A stretch of DNA of 64,000 nt from Lentimicrobiaceae bacterium (GCA_022510485.1 JAFLTI010000003.1:1-64000); one strand, 5' to 3'; positions 44,974 to 54,144 are shown, counted from the first letter of the stretch. Notes: generated by a model from the letters alone, not told the origin. Translations and numbers: made by a program.

Positions 44974-46104
44974 ATGAGATTTATTGTCAACAGTCAGTTG
45001 CTTTTGGAAAACCTCCAGAGCCTGAGCGGACTCTTAGTGGAAAACAAGGCTTTGCCTATTTTGGAAAAATGCCTTTTCCGTATCAGTGGAAACAACCTTA
45101 CCTTGGTGGCTTCCGATTCGGAATCGGTTGCGGTGGTGGATATCGCATTGGACGAAGTTTCCGGCGAAGGCGCGGTAGCGGTTCCGGCGCGTTCCTTGCT
45201 CGACGCTCTCAAAACCATGCCCAACATTCCCTTGATTTTTAATGTGGATGAAGCCACATCGGGAATTGAAATTTCGGGCGGTCAAGGTCAATATAAACTT
45301 ACCGGAGAGGCAGCCGACACCTATCCCGAAATTCCGCAGATGGGCGGTGATGCGGCTATCGCCACCATATCGTCGGATATTTTGGTGCGAGCTATTTCAA
45401 AAACCATTTTTGCCACCGGCAACGACCAGTTGCGCGCCACCATGTGCGGCGTGTTGTTTGAGATGAAGCCCGACGGAATGACTTTTGTGGCTACCGATGC
45501 CCACAAATTGGTGCGCTACCGTCGCTCCGACATCAAGACCCCTGCCGAGGCATCTTTTGTGGTTCCCAAAAAGGCGCTGAACCTGCTCAAGAATATGCTT
45601 ACCATTAACAAAGAAGCGGTTCCGGTGCAGATGGAGGCAAACGAAAAGAATGTATTTTTCCAATTTGGAAACGTGCATATCAGCTGCCGTTTGGTAGACG
45701 GTCGTTATCCCAACTATCAGGCGGTTATTCCCACCGATAATCCCAATAAACTCACTGTGGCGCGTCAGGCTTTCCTTACCTGCGTAAAACGTAGCTGTAT
45801 CTTTGCCAATAAGGCTATTCCCCAAGTACGGCTTACGATGAGCGGCGGCAACGAAGTGCTGGTTTCTACCGAAGATGTGGAAAACTCCTCCGCCTCCAAA
45901 GAAAGGGTGGCTTGCCAATATGAGGGCGATCCTTTGGAAATCGGCTTCAACGCCCGTTATTTTGTGGAAATACTTACCACTTTAGAATCGGAAGATGTTT
46001 GTCTGCATATGTCGATGCCTAACCGTGCGGGGCTTATCGTTCCTATGGGCGAAAGCGACGAAAACGAAGACATCCTGATGCTGATGATGCCCATGATGAT
46101 GTAA
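44974..46104 (+). CDS. DNA polymerase III beta subunit (sliding clamp)
   Basis: A 376-aa three-domain clamp that tethers polymerase to DNA. It begins MRFIVNSQLLLENLQSLSG and contains LPILEKCLFRISGNNLTLVASD, FVATDAHKLVRYR, FVVPKKALNLL and RLVDGRYPNYQAVIP. The C-terminal end LMLMMPMMM corresponds to the usual hydrophobic ending. The start is ATG at 44974; an upstream frame of 21 codons crosses the promoter. dnaA and recF are not adjacent. The korD gene starts 36 nt later with no terminator between. Confidence 0.95.
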   Translation: MRFIVNSQLLLENLQSLSGLLVENKALPILEKCLFRISGNNLTLVASDSESVAVVDIALDEVSGEGAVAVPARSLLDALKTMPNIPLIFNVDEATSGIEISGGQGQYKLTGEAADTYPEIPQMGGDAAIATISSDILVRAISKTIFATGNDQLRATMCGVLFEMKPDGMTFVATDAHKLVRYRRSDIKTPAEASFVVPKKALNLLKNMLTINKEAVPVQMEANEKNVFFQFGNVHISCRLVDGRYPNYQAVIPTDNPNKLTVARQAFLTCVKRSCIFANKAIPQVRLTMSGGNEVLVSTEDVENSSASKERVACQYEGDPLEIGFNARYFVEILTTLESEDVCLHMSMPNRAGLIVPMGESDENEDILMLMMPMMM

Positions 46105-46140
46105 AAGCAATCAATAAAAATCTTAAAAACCTATATACAC

Positions 46141-46368
46141 ATGGCAAAATTCAAAGGTGCTATCGTGGTGGACAAGGAAAAGTGCAAAGGCTGCGGCATT
46201 TGCATGTCGATTTGCCCCCAAAAGACGATAGGAATGTCGAAAGAGGTGAATGGCAAGGGCTATAACTTTGCCATCATGGTTGACGAGGAAAGTTGTGTCG
46301 GCTGCGCTTCTTGCGGCCGTATCTGCCCCGATGGTGTGATTACCGTTTACAGGGCAAAAGAGGACTAA
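46141..46368 (+). CDS. 4Fe-4S ferredoxin-type subunit (KorD-like)
   Basis: A 75-aa protein with two [4Fe-4S] motifs, CKGCGICMSICP (about 15-26) and CVGCASCGRICP (about 51-62). As the first gene of the korDABC set it supplies the electron-transfer subunit of a 2-oxoacid:ferredoxin oxidoreductase. The next gene follows after 28 nt. Confidence 0.9.
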   Translation: MAKFKGAIVVDKEKCKGCGICMSICPQKTIGMSKEVNGKGYNFAIMVDEESCVGCASCGRICPDGVITVYRAKED

Positions 46369-46396
46369 TTGAGAAATTAATTTAAAACAAAGAACA

Positions 46397-47473
46397 ATGG
46401 AAGATTTGCGGTTAATGAAAGGCAACGAGGCTTTTGCCGAAGCTGCCATTCGCGCCGGATGTGACGGCTACTTCGGTTATCCCATTACGCCCCAGTCGGA
46501 AGTAATGGAATACCTGATGAAGGAAAGACCTGAAAACAGAACCGGTATGGTGGTTTTGCAGGCCGAAAGTGAAGTTTCTTCTATCAATATGGTGTATGCC
46601 GGTGCCGGTTGCGGCAAGCGGGTTATGACCTCCACCTCCAGCCCCGGTTATAGTTTGATGCAGGAAGGTATGTCGTATATCGCGGCTGCCGAATTGCCCT
46701 GCGTGGTATTGAACGTGGTGCGCGGCGGTCCGGGTCTTGGTACGATCCAGCCTTCGCAGAGCGACTATTTCCAAGCCACCAAGGGCGGCGGACACGGCGA
46801 TTACCGTCTTATCGTGCTGGCTCCTTCGTCGGTACAGGAAATGTCGGATTTTGTTTCCTTAGGCTTTGATTTGGCTTTCAAATACCGCAACCCGGTATTG
46901 GTTCTTGCCGACGGGGTTATCGGTCAGACGATGGAAAAAGTGGTTCTTCAGCCGCAACGTCCCCGCTTTACCGAAGAAGAAATCCGTAAGAACACGCCTT
47001 GGGCAACGGTAGGTAAGAGCATAGACCGCGAACACAATATCGTAACATCTTTGGACTTGCAGGCAGCCAGTCAGGAAAAGCACGTGTTGCACCTGCAGGA
47101 AAAATACCGCGAAATCGAAGCGGCGGAATCCCGTTGCGAAATGATTAAGTGCGAAGATGCCGACTACGTATTGGTGGCTTACGGTTCATCGGCGCGCATC
47201 TGCCAAAAGGCGGTGGATTTGCTCCGTGCCAAAGGCGTAAAGGTAGGTCTGCTCCGTCCTATCACCCTGTGGCCTTTCCCCACTAAAGAAGTTAAGGAAT
47301 TGGCTACACGTGTAAAAGGTTTCATGTCGGTAGAAATGAGCTTGGGTCAGATGGTGGAAGACGTGAAGCTGGCGGTGGAAGGCAAAGTAAAAGTGGAATT
47401 TTTCGGTCGCTGCGGCGGTATCGTTCCGGCTCCCGAAGAAGTGGTTCACGCGGTAGAAACCAAATTATTATAG
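46397..47473 (+). CDS. 2-oxoacid:ferredoxin oxidoreductase alpha subunit (KorA/VorB)
   Basis: A 358-aa subunit. It begins LMKGNEAFAEAAIRAGCDGYFGYPITPQSEVMEYL, the pyrimidine-binding region of this family, and has MTSTSSPGYSLMQEG, a region around RGGPGLGTIQPSQSDYFQA and the C-terminal domain LLRPITLWPFP. The complex oxidises a 2-oxoacid to acyl-CoA with ferredoxin. 2-Oxoglutarate and branched-chain 2-oxoacids are both possible, since Bacteroidota members are often named VorB. Confidence 0.9.
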   Translation: MEDLRLMKGNEAFAEAAIRAGCDGYFGYPITPQSEVMEYLMKERPENRTGMVVLQAESEVSSINMVYAGAGCGKRVMTSTSSPGYSLMQEGMSYIAAAELPCVVLNVVRGGPGLGTIQPSQSDYFQATKGGGHGDYRLIVLAPSSVQEMSDFVSLGFDLAFKYRNPVLVLADGVIGQTMEKVVLQPQRPRFTEEEIRKNTPWATVGKSIDREHNIVTSLDLQAASQEKHVLHLQEKYREIEAAESRCEMIKCEDADYVLVAYGSSARICQKAVDLLRAKGVKVGLLRPITLWPFPTKEVKELATRVKGFMSVEMSLGQMVEDVKLAVEGKVKVEFFGRCGGIVPAPEEVVHAVETKLL

Positions 47474-47485
47474 GAGGAAGTAGGT

Positions 47486-48259
47486 ATGTCTCAAAATATA
47501 TGCACCCCCGAAAACTTAGTTTATAAGAAAACCTCGCTGCTTACCGACAAGATTATGCACTATTGTCCCGGTTGCGGCCATGGTACGATTCACCGCGCCT
47601 TGATGGAAGTGGTGGACGAAATGGGGCTTCAGGACAAAACGGTGGGTATCGCTCCGGTAGGTTGCTCGGTGCTCGCTTACGATTACATGAACATCGATAT
47701 GCAGGAAGCCGCTCACGGTCGTGCGCCTGCGGTGGCTACGGCTATCAAGCGCCTTATGCCCGACAAATTTGTGTTTACCTATCAGGGAGACGGTGATTTG
47801 GCGGCTATCGGTACGGCAGAAACCATTCACTGCTGCAACCGTGGCGAAAACATCCTTATGGTGTTCGTAAACAACGCCATTTACGGTATGACCGGCGGTC
47901 AGATGGCTCCTACCACCTTGGAAGGCATGAAAACCGCCACCTCGCCCTACGGTCGTGATGTAAACAAGGTGGGCTGGCCCTTGCGAATCACCGAAATGGT
48001 GGCTCAGCTCAACGGTGTATGGAGTGCCTCCCGTCATACGGTTCACACCCCGGCGGCTGTTATGAAGCTCAAGAAAGCCTTTAAGAAAGGTATAGAAGAT
48101 TCGATGGCAGGCAAAGGAACCTGTTTTGTAGAAATCTGCTCTTCCTGCAATTCAGGCTGGAAAATGAGTCCGGTGGAAGCCAACAAGTGGATGGAAGAAC
48201 ACGTACTCGAATACTTTGTACCCGGCGACATTAAGGTTGACGGTAAATTGGTGAGATAA
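47486..48259 (+). CDS. 2-oxoacid:ferredoxin oxidoreductase beta subunit (KorB, TPP-binding)
   Basis: A 257-aa thiamine-pyrophosphate subunit. The N-terminal HYCPGCGHGTIHRAL carries cluster or metal-ligand cysteines. The TPP/Mg motif is YQGDGDLAAIGTAE followed by FVNNAIYGMTGGQMAPTT. Further cysteines are at EICSSCNSGW. It sits 12 nt after korA, preceded by AGGAGG. Confidence 0.92.
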   Translation: MSQNICTPENLVYKKTSLLTDKIMHYCPGCGHGTIHRALMEVVDEMGLQDKTVGIAPVGCSVLAYDYMNIDMQEAAHGRAPAVATAIKRLMPDKFVFTYQGDGDLAAIGTAETIHCCNRGENILMVFVNNAIYGMTGGQMAPTTLEGMKTATSPYGRDVNKVGWPLRITEMVAQLNGVWSASRHTVHTPAAVMKLKKAFKKGIEDSMAGKGTCFVEICSSCNSGWKMSPVEANKWMEEHVLEYFVPGDIKVDGKLVR

Positions 48260-48281
48260 AAACCGCTTAAAACTTAAAACA

Positions 48282-48836
48282 ATGACAGAAGAAATCATTA
48301 TTGCCGGTTTTGGTGGGCAAGGGGTTTTGTCGATGGGCAAAATCTTGGCTTATTCCGGTGTTATGGAAAACAAAGAAGTAAGCTGGATGCCTTCCTATGG
48401 TCCCGAAATGCGCGGCGGTACCGCCAACGTAACGGTTATCATAAGCGATGAACGTATTTCCTCGCCCGTTATCACCAAATACGATACGGCAATCATCCTC
48501 AATCAACAGTCGCTCGATAAGTTTGAAAGCGCGGTTCAACCCGGCGGCACGCTTATCTACGACCCCAACGGCATTACCCACAAGCCGACCCGTAAGGATA
48601 TCAATATCTACACGATTGAAGCCAACGATGCGGCCAACAAGATGGGTATGAACAAGGTGTTCAATATGATTGTATTGGGCGGATTCTTAAAGATCAAACC
48701 TTTGGTTCAGCCTGAATTTATCCACAAGGGTCTTGAAAAATCCTTGCCGGCGCGCCACCACAACATGATTCCCGAAAACGAAAAGGCTATCGAGTTGGGT
48801 CGCACCTTGATTAAACAGGAACAAAAAGCCGAATAG
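48282..48836 (+). CDS. 2-oxoacid:ferredoxin oxidoreductase gamma subunit (KorC)
   Basis: A 184-aa subunit. It begins EEIIIAGFGGQGVLSMGKILAYSG, the conserved gamma-subunit start, and continues WMPSYGPEMRGGTANVTVIIS. It completes the korDABC set and is followed by a strong terminator at 48855. Confidence 0.92.
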   Translation: MTEEIIIAGFGGQGVLSMGKILAYSGVMENKEVSWMPSYGPEMRGGTANVTVIISDERISSPVITKYDTAIILNQQSLDKFESAVQPGGTLIYDPNGITHKPTRKDINIYTIEANDAANKMGMNKVFNMIVLGGFLKIKPLVQPEFIHKGLEKSLPARHHNMIPENEKAIELGRTLIKQEQKAE

Positions 48837-48854
48837 GTTTTTCTTACTTGTTAT

Positions 48855-48896
48855 AAAAAGAGAGAACCTGCCAATGGCAAGTTCTCTCTTTTTTTA
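48855..48896 (+). terminator. intrinsic terminator after korC
   Basis: AAAAAGAGAGAAC (48855-48867) pairs with GTTCTCTCTTTTT (48881-48893), with a small inner hairpin and a T-run to 48895. It separates the kor unit from the RhuM-Doc gene. Confidence 0.88.
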
Positions 48897-48931
48897 TCAC
48901 TGCCACTATTAGGCTTATAATTGTTGTACCT

Positions 48932-49900
48932 ATGGAGAACAATCAAATTATAATATACCAGACGGAAGATGGACAGACCCAGATTGATGTCCGTATGGAG
49001 AAGGAAACAGTTTGGCTGAATACCAACCAGATGGCAGAGTTGTTTGACCGTGAAGAATCAAATATTCGCCGCCATATTATCAATGTTTTTGAAGAAGGGG
49101 AACTGTTAAGGGAGAATAACGTGCATTTTTTACACGTTAATGGAGTTAAAAAGCCTGTACCGTTTTATAATCTTGATGTTATCATCTCTGTGGGCTATCG
49201 CGTAAAAAGTAAACGCGGCGTGCAATTCCGCCAATGGGCAAACAAGGTTTTGAAAGAGTATCTTGTAAAAGGCTATGCCGTGAACGAGCGGCTGCGACAC
49301 GAACAAATAGGGGAGTTGCGCCAATTAGTAAATATGCTTGGGCGAACCATCCAAAATCAGCCTCTGCTCACAACGGAAGAAAACGAGGCATTGTTCGAGG
49401 TTGTGACAGACTACACATACGCCCTTGATACTCTCGACAATTACGACTATGAGCGTCTGACCATCGACAGGACAACGAAAGAAGAGCCATTTCACGCCAC
49501 ATACGAGAATGCTATGGAGGAAATACACCGTCTGCGTGACAAGTTCGGGGCTTCCGTCTTGTTCGGTAATGAAAAAGACGATTCTTTCAAAAGCAGTATC
49601 GGGCAGATATACCAGACTTTTGGCGGTGAAGAGCTGTATCCAAGTGTGGAAGAGAAAGCAGCCATGTTGCTCTATCTTGTTACAAAGAATCATTCGTTCA
49701 GCGACGGAAACAAACGTATTGCCGCCACGTTATTCCTTTGGTTTATGAATAACAACGGTGTTCTCTATAATCCTGACCATTCTAAACGTATTGCCGACAA
49801 CACGCTTGTTGCCTTGACCCTGATGATTGCCGAGAGCCGCCCGGAAGAAAAAGATGTTATGGTAAAAGTGGTTGTTAATCTTATAAATAAAAACAATTAG
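48932..49900 (+). CDS. RhuM-Doc (Fic superfamily) fusion protein
   Basis: A 322-aa protein. Residues 1-115 match RhuM-type virulence proteins: VWLNTNQMAELFDREESNIRRHI, then FYNLDVIISVGYRVKSKRG, then FRQWANKVLKEYLVKGYAVN. This part resembles a DNA-binding/KilA-N-like module. Residues about 180-315 form a Fic/Doc domain with HSFSDGNKR (254-262). The NKR ending is the Doc form, which in phage P1 phosphorylates EF-Tu, rather than the AMPylating GNGR form. It stands alone between two strong terminators with no separate antitoxin gene. The region is AT-richer than the neighbours, suggesting transfer. Confidence 0.88.
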   Translation: MENNQIIIYQTEDGQTQIDVRMEKETVWLNTNQMAELFDREESNIRRHIINVFEEGELLRENNVHFLHVNGVKKPVPFYNLDVIISVGYRVKSKRGVQFRQWANKVLKEYLVKGYAVNERLRHEQIGELRQLVNMLGRTIQNQPLLTTEENEALFEVVTDYTYALDTLDNYDYERLTIDRTTKEEPFHATYENAMEEIHRLRDKFGASVLFGNEKDDSFKSSIGQIYQTFGGEELYPSVEEKAAMLLYLVTKNHSFSDGNKRIAATLFLWFMNNNGVLYNPDHSKRIADNTLVALTLMIAESRPEEKDVMVKVVVNLINKNN

Positions 49901-49917
49901 AATATTGAGGACCGATT

Positions 49918-49950
49918 GGAGGGAGCCTGCCGTTCCGGCAGGCTCCCTCC
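49918..49950 (+). terminator. terminator after the RhuM-Doc gene
   Basis: A perfect 15-bp GC-rich stem (49918-49932 with 49936-49950) around the loop TTC, followed by GTTTAT. It is very stable but has a short T-run, so termination may be partly protein-assisted. Confidence 0.8.
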
Positions 49951-50025
49951 GTTTATAGGAATCACCAATATATATACAACTTAATGTATGTTGTAAAACT
50001 TATACTGAGTATATTAATAAAAATA

Positions 50026-50053
50026 TATCTTTGCACGATTAAAATATCGTGCA
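50026..50053 (+). promoter_or_regulatory. -7 box overlapping an inverted repeat before the MBOAT gene
   Basis: TATCTTTG (50026-50033) shares its last two bases with the left arm of an 8-bp inverted repeat, TGCACGAT (50032-50039) and ATCGTGCA (50046-50053). The ATG is at 50055. The repeat could be an operator or a hairpin that hides the start codon. Confidence 0.55.
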
Positions 50054-50054
50054 G

Positions 50055-51473
50055 ATGTTATTCAATTCGGTATCGTTTATCTTTTTGTTTTTACCCATTG
50101 TCCTATTGCTTTATCATAGCGTAGATCGCTTTCGATTTCGGGGCAAAGATTTGGTATTGAATCTGATATTGCTTGTCTTTTCGTTGGTGTTTTTCTGCTG
50201 GGGAGGATTCAAGGTGGCGATAAAGACTTTGCCGGCTTTGGTTTCCATTGTTCTGTGGAATTACCTTATGGCGTTGTTTTCCAAAAAATGGAAGCCATTT
50301 TTGATTATTGGGGTGGTCGGAAACATAGCGTTTTTCTTTTACTATAAGATATGGAATGAACTTGCCAAGCTGATAGAAGGGCTGTTTACCTCCAATCTTA
50401 CAATAGATAAGCTTGTTATTCCGATAGGCTTGTCTTTTATCCTTTTTCATGGCATATCCTATCTGCTAGATATATGGCATAGTAAGGCAAAGCCCAACAA
50501 GAATTTTGCAGAGTTTGCTCTCTATATGTTGTTTTTTCCAAAGTTGGCGCAAGGACCTATCGTTAAATATTACGAATTTGAACCCTATTTTCGTGGCAGA
50601 AGTGTCGGTTTTGAAGATTTTGTGTCCGGTCTGGAACGTTTTATCGTGGGGCTTGCCAAGAAAGCCTTGATTGCCGATGTGCTGGCGACTACGGTAAATC
50701 AGATTTTCTTCTCGGTGGATGTACCGTCTATTTGGATAGGACTTGTTTTATTTACACTGCAATTATATCTCGACTTTTCCGGTTATTCGGATATGGCTAT
50801 CGGTATTGGAAAGATGTTCGGATTCAAGCTGCCGGAAAATTTTAACTTTCCCTATGCGTCTCCTTCTGTTTCCGAATTTTGGCGGCGGTGGCATATTTCA
50901 TTGGGTTCTTGGTTTAAAGAATACCTCTATATACCTTTGGGCGGAAGCCGAAAAGGCAATGTGTACTTTAATCTGATTATTGTTTTTCTTGCTGTCGGGA
51001 TTTGGCACGGAACATCTTTTCTATTTTTATTGTGGGGATTGACACATGGTCTTTGTGTGGCGATGGAAAGATTCCTTAACAAGAAAGGCTGGTTTGAAAA
51101 GATACCGAAGTTGATTCGTTGGGTATATACAATATTTATCGTCAATATTATACGTTTAGTCTATAAAGTACAGGATATAGACGGTTTTTGGCTTTATCTG
51201 AAACGTATGTTTGGCTTGGAAAAAGTTCAAGAGGAACTCAATTTTACGTGGGAGTATTTCCTTTCCAATAGAGTTATTGGACTGTCGTTAATCAGCATTA
51301 TAGGAATGATTGTATTTGGCAACCTGCGTATTCAAAACCGCTTGCGGCAATGGAATAAAGAATCCATTGAATTCTCAATCGTGAAATATGTGATTTTGGC
51401 AAGCTTGTTTTTTCTTTCGGTATGTGCAGTAATGACCAGCAAGTACCAGCCTTTCCTGTATTTTCAATTTTAA
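50055..51473 (+). CDS. MBOAT family O-acyltransferase (AlgI-like)
   Basis: A 472-aa polytopic membrane protein that moves acyl groups, usually acetyl, across the membrane to a polysaccharide. It begins MLFNSVSFIFLFLPIVLLLYH and has LILFHGISYLLD-type helices and the segment FPKLAQGPIVKYYEF. FWRRWHISLGSWFKEYLYIPLGGSRKG and GIWHGTSFLFLLWG follow, the latter with the probable catalytic His318. The ATG at 50055 is preferred over a GTG at 50049. The AlgX/AlgJ-like gene starts 6 nt after the stop. Confidence 0.9.
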   Translation: MLFNSVSFIFLFLPIVLLLYHSVDRFRFRGKDLVLNLILLVFSLVFFCWGGFKVAIKTLPALVSIVLWNYLMALFSKKWKPFLIIGVVGNIAFFFYYKIWNELAKLIEGLFTSNLTIDKLVIPIGLSFILFHGISYLLDIWHSKAKPNKNFAEFALYMLFFPKLAQGPIVKYYEFEPYFRGRSVGFEDFVSGLERFIVGLAKKALIADVLATTVNQIFFSVDVPSIWIGLVLFTLQLYLDFSGYSDMAIGIGKMFGFKLPENFNFPYASPSVSEFWRRWHISLGSWFKEYLYIPLGGSRKGNVYFNLIIVFLAVGIWHGTSFLFLLWGLTHGLCVAMERFLNKKGWFEKIPKLIRWVYTIFIVNIIRLVYKVQDIDGFWLYLKRMFGLEKVQEELNFTWEYFLSNRVIGLSLISIIGMIVFGNLRIQNRLRQWNKESIEFSIVKYVILASLFFLSVCAVMTSKYQPFLYFQF

Positions 51474-51479
51474 GTGACG

Positions 51480-52796
51480 ATGAAAACGGTTAAGATAATA
51501 TTCTTTGTGTGTATTGCCGGATTTGTATTGGCGGCAGTGTTCAGCACGAATATAAAACCTGATGCGGTTTCGGTAATAGATAACCGCAATTTGGTTAAAT
51601 GGAAAGGGGATATAGATCCGTACTTTCGGGATCGGATTGGATTTCGGGATAAGATGATTAATTGGTACACGGTTTATAACGATCGCGTATTCAATGAAAT
51701 GGTACATCCTGTTTATGAATATGGGAGGAATGGATATGTTTTTTTAAAATTCCAACAAGAAAATTACGATAAAGAGTTTATAGACTTGTTTTGTCGGTAT
51801 ATTCGGCTGGCGCAGGACTATTGTACACAAAGGAGTGTTGTTTTTTTGTACGTATATAATCCCTCTAAGATTTCTGTGTACGATCAATACTTGCCAAGAG
51901 GCTACCAGTATAAAAATGACTGCTATGCCTTGATGAGGGAAAATCTATCATATTATGGGGTTCATTATGTCGACAATCTGAGTTATTTGAAAGAAATCAG
52001 CAAATCATTGGGGGTGTTTAATCGCAAGTATGATGCGGGGCATTGGAATGATTGGGGAGCTTTTTATGCAACCAACCATATGTTGGAGGAAATAGCCAAA
52101 GATTACCCGGAAGTTAGACAATATGAACTGGATGATTTCGAAATAGATACGGTGGTTGCCAAAAGCTTGCCGGTATCTGTTTTTATAGTGAATGAAAAGG
52201 TTCCCGATATGAAATTGTGCAATAACGATTTTACCTACGTTGGCGACCGATATAGAGGAATATACCTACATCCAAAGCATCAAGCCTTTGGGGCTTGGCA
52301 AACGGAAAACAAACAAAGGCCTGACGTGATGTTTTTTCATGGGAGTTATTACAATTCCCGTATAAAATTCTATCAAGACAGATTCCATAAGGTAGTAGGC
52401 ATTCACAATTATGAAAACTTTCTGAATTTTGATTATTACTTTAATCTTGTTAAACCGGATTATGTGATTCTTGAAACGGCGGAGTATACCTTAAATGACA
52501 AGTTTTTTGACAAACAGGTCCTAAAAACAAAGGTATTGAATCCTCCTTATGATTCGGTAGCCCAAGATTTGCATGAAAAACTTGTGGCTGCCGATTTGAA
52601 AGATTATGAGGAAGAAGATCAAGGCAAATTGATTAAGATTTCGTTTTCTGTTCCTGAAAACATGACTTTTGGCTACCTGTTCGTGGGAAAAACAGAGTAC
52701 GATTTGCAATTAAACGGCAAGACGGCAAAAGTTACCTTGCTGAAGACGGAGTACGACAAAGATTCTGTTTCAGTAGCCCTCTTTGCGGCTCGATAG
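51480..52796 (+). CDS. AlgX/AlgJ-like acetyltransferase partner
   Basis: A 438-aa exported or membrane-anchored protein. An N-terminal hydrophobic helix (about 3-20) is followed by VIDNRNLVKWKGDIDPYFRDRIGFRDKMI, a start common in AlgJ/AlgX-type SGNH-like proteins. DAGHWNDWGAFYATNHML (about 180) matches the D-x-H-W motif region, and MFFHGSYYNSR is the likely serine block. Such proteins take acetyl groups from the MBOAT protein and load them onto a glycan in the periplasm. A GTG 6 nt upstream is an alternative start. AT-rich like its partner. Confidence 0.75.
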   Translation: MKTVKIIFFVCIAGFVLAAVFSTNIKPDAVSVIDNRNLVKWKGDIDPYFRDRIGFRDKMINWYTVYNDRVFNEMVHPVYEYGRNGYVFLKFQQENYDKEFIDLFCRYIRLAQDYCTQRSVVFLYVYNPSKISVYDQYLPRGYQYKNDCYALMRENLSYYGVHYVDNLSYLKEISKSLGVFNRKYDAGHWNDWGAFYATNHMLEEIAKDYPEVRQYELDDFEIDTVVAKSLPVSVFIVNEKVPDMKLCNNDFTYVGDRYRGIYLHPKHQAFGAWQTENKQRPDVMFFHGSYYNSRIKFYQDRFHKVVGIHNYENFLNFDYYFNLVKPDYVILETAEYTLNDKFFDKQVLKTKVLNPPYDSVAQDLHEKLVAADLKDYEEEDQGKLIKISFSVPENMTFGYLFVGKTEYDLQLNGKTAKVTLLKTEYDKDSVSVALFAAR

Positions 52797-52894
52797 GGCG
52801 TTGAAGACAGGATAAAAGTAAACTAAGCTTCGTAGAGAGGTCAAAAAGATATACCTTTACACCTAAATATTATGCATTTTTAATCAATAGCAAT

Positions 52895-54142
52895 ATGCAG
52901 GTAGTAACTAATATCAAGGGTTTGGTGCAGGTGTTGCCCTCTTCGGTACGTAAGGTTTGCGGTAAGAATATGCAGAACCTTAAGGTAATCAAGAACGCTT
53001 TTCTGCTTTTTGACAAAGGCAAGATTGTAGATTACGGCAGTATGAAGAAGTGGGCGGAAATGGCGGCGGATTACGGGCGCATCAAAGAAATAGACGCTGC
53101 GGGTCGCTTTGTGTTCCCCGCTTTTTGCGATTCGCATACCCATATTGTGTATGCCGGCAGCCGCGAAATAGAATATAACGACAAGATTCGCGGGCTAAGC
53201 TACGAAGAAATAGCCAAGAGGGGAGGCGGCATCCTCAATTCTTCGGACCGTTTGCGCAAGGCATCCGAAAACGAACTGTTTGATTCGGCATGGGAACGCC
53301 TGCAGGAAATGTGCGCCTACGGCACGGGCGCGGCAGAAATAAAGAGCGGCTACGGCTTGGATTTGAAGAGCGAGCTGAAGATGTTGCGCGTTATTGCCCG
53401 CCTTAAGGAAAAATCGCCCCTTACCATTAAAGCCAACTTTTTGGGAGCCCACGCCGTTCCCCGCGAATACATAGGCAGACAGACGGCATACGTAGACCTA
53501 ATCGTAAACGAAATGATACCGGCTATCGGCAAAGAAAAGCTGGCGGATTTTGTGGATGTTTTCTGCGATAAGGGCTTTTTTACCGTAAAAGATACCGAGC
53601 GGATTTTAGAAGCCGGAGCCCGCTACGGCATGCGCCCCAAGATCCATGCCAACGAATTGGCTCTTTCGGGCGGCATACAGGTGGGCGTAAAATACAAGGC
53701 ACTGTCGGTAGACCACTTGGAATACGTGGGCAAGCAAGAAATAAAGGCATTATCGGGCAGTGATACCATGCCCACCGTTCTGCCCGGTGCGGCTTTCTTT
53801 TTGGGGATGCCGTTGAGCCCGGTGCGCGAAATGATGGCGGCGGGTCTTCCGGTGGCTATGGCTTCTGATTTCAATCCCGGTTCTTCGCCCTCGGGCAATA
53901 TGCAGTTCGTTATGTCCTTGGCTTGCGTGCGTTATAAGATGTATCCGGAAGAAGCCGTTCATGCCACTACTATCAATACCGCCTGTGCTATGGGAGTGAG
54001 CGATATGTTGGGCAGTATATCCAAGGGCAAGAAAGCCAATTTCTTTATCACCAAGGAAATTCCTACCTACGAGTATATGCCGTATTCGTTTGGCAACAAC
54101 AAGGTGGATAAGGTATTTCTTAACGGCAAACAAGTACGCTAA
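52895..54142 (+). CDS. imidazolonepropionase HutI
   Basis: A 415-aa amidohydrolase of histidine degradation, opening imidazolonepropionate to formiminoglutamate. The metal-binding CDSHTHIVYAGSREIEY (about 78) and GAAEIKSGYGLDLKSELKML are diagnostic, followed by FLGAHAVPREY, IHANELALSGG and ASDFNPGSSPSGNM. Other hut genes are not in this window. The 98-bp gap before it (52797-52894) holds only a weak TACCTTTA box (52852-52859). Confidence 0.94.
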   Translation: MQVVTNIKGLVQVLPSSVRKVCGKNMQNLKVIKNAFLLFDKGKIVDYGSMKKWAEMAADYGRIKEIDAAGRFVFPAFCDSHTHIVYAGSREIEYNDKIRGLSYEEIAKRGGGILNSSDRLRKASENELFDSAWERLQEMCAYGTGAAEIKSGYGLDLKSELKMLRVIARLKEKSPLTIKANFLGAHAVPREYIGRQTAYVDLIVNEMIPAIGKEKLADFVDVFCDKGFFTVKDTERILEAGARYGMRPKIHANELALSGGIQVGVKYKALSVDHLEYVGKQEIKALSGSDTMPTVLPGAAFFLGMPLSPVREMMAAGLPVAMASDFNPGSSPSGNMQFVMSLACVRYKMYPEEAVHATTINTACAMGVSDMLGSISKGKKANFFITKEIPTYEYMPYSFGNNKVDKVFLNGKQVR

Positions 54143-54144
54143 AC

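Noticed and set aside
48932..52796. A genomic island with defined borders
   Set aside because: The region is AT-richer and accessory-like, but I found no integrase, transposase, tRNA-end duplication or terminal repeats, so borders cannot be claimed.
52797..52894. Small gene or RNA before hutI
   Set aside because: The 98-bp gap has no supported frame and no strong hairpin; only a weak -7-like box is seen.
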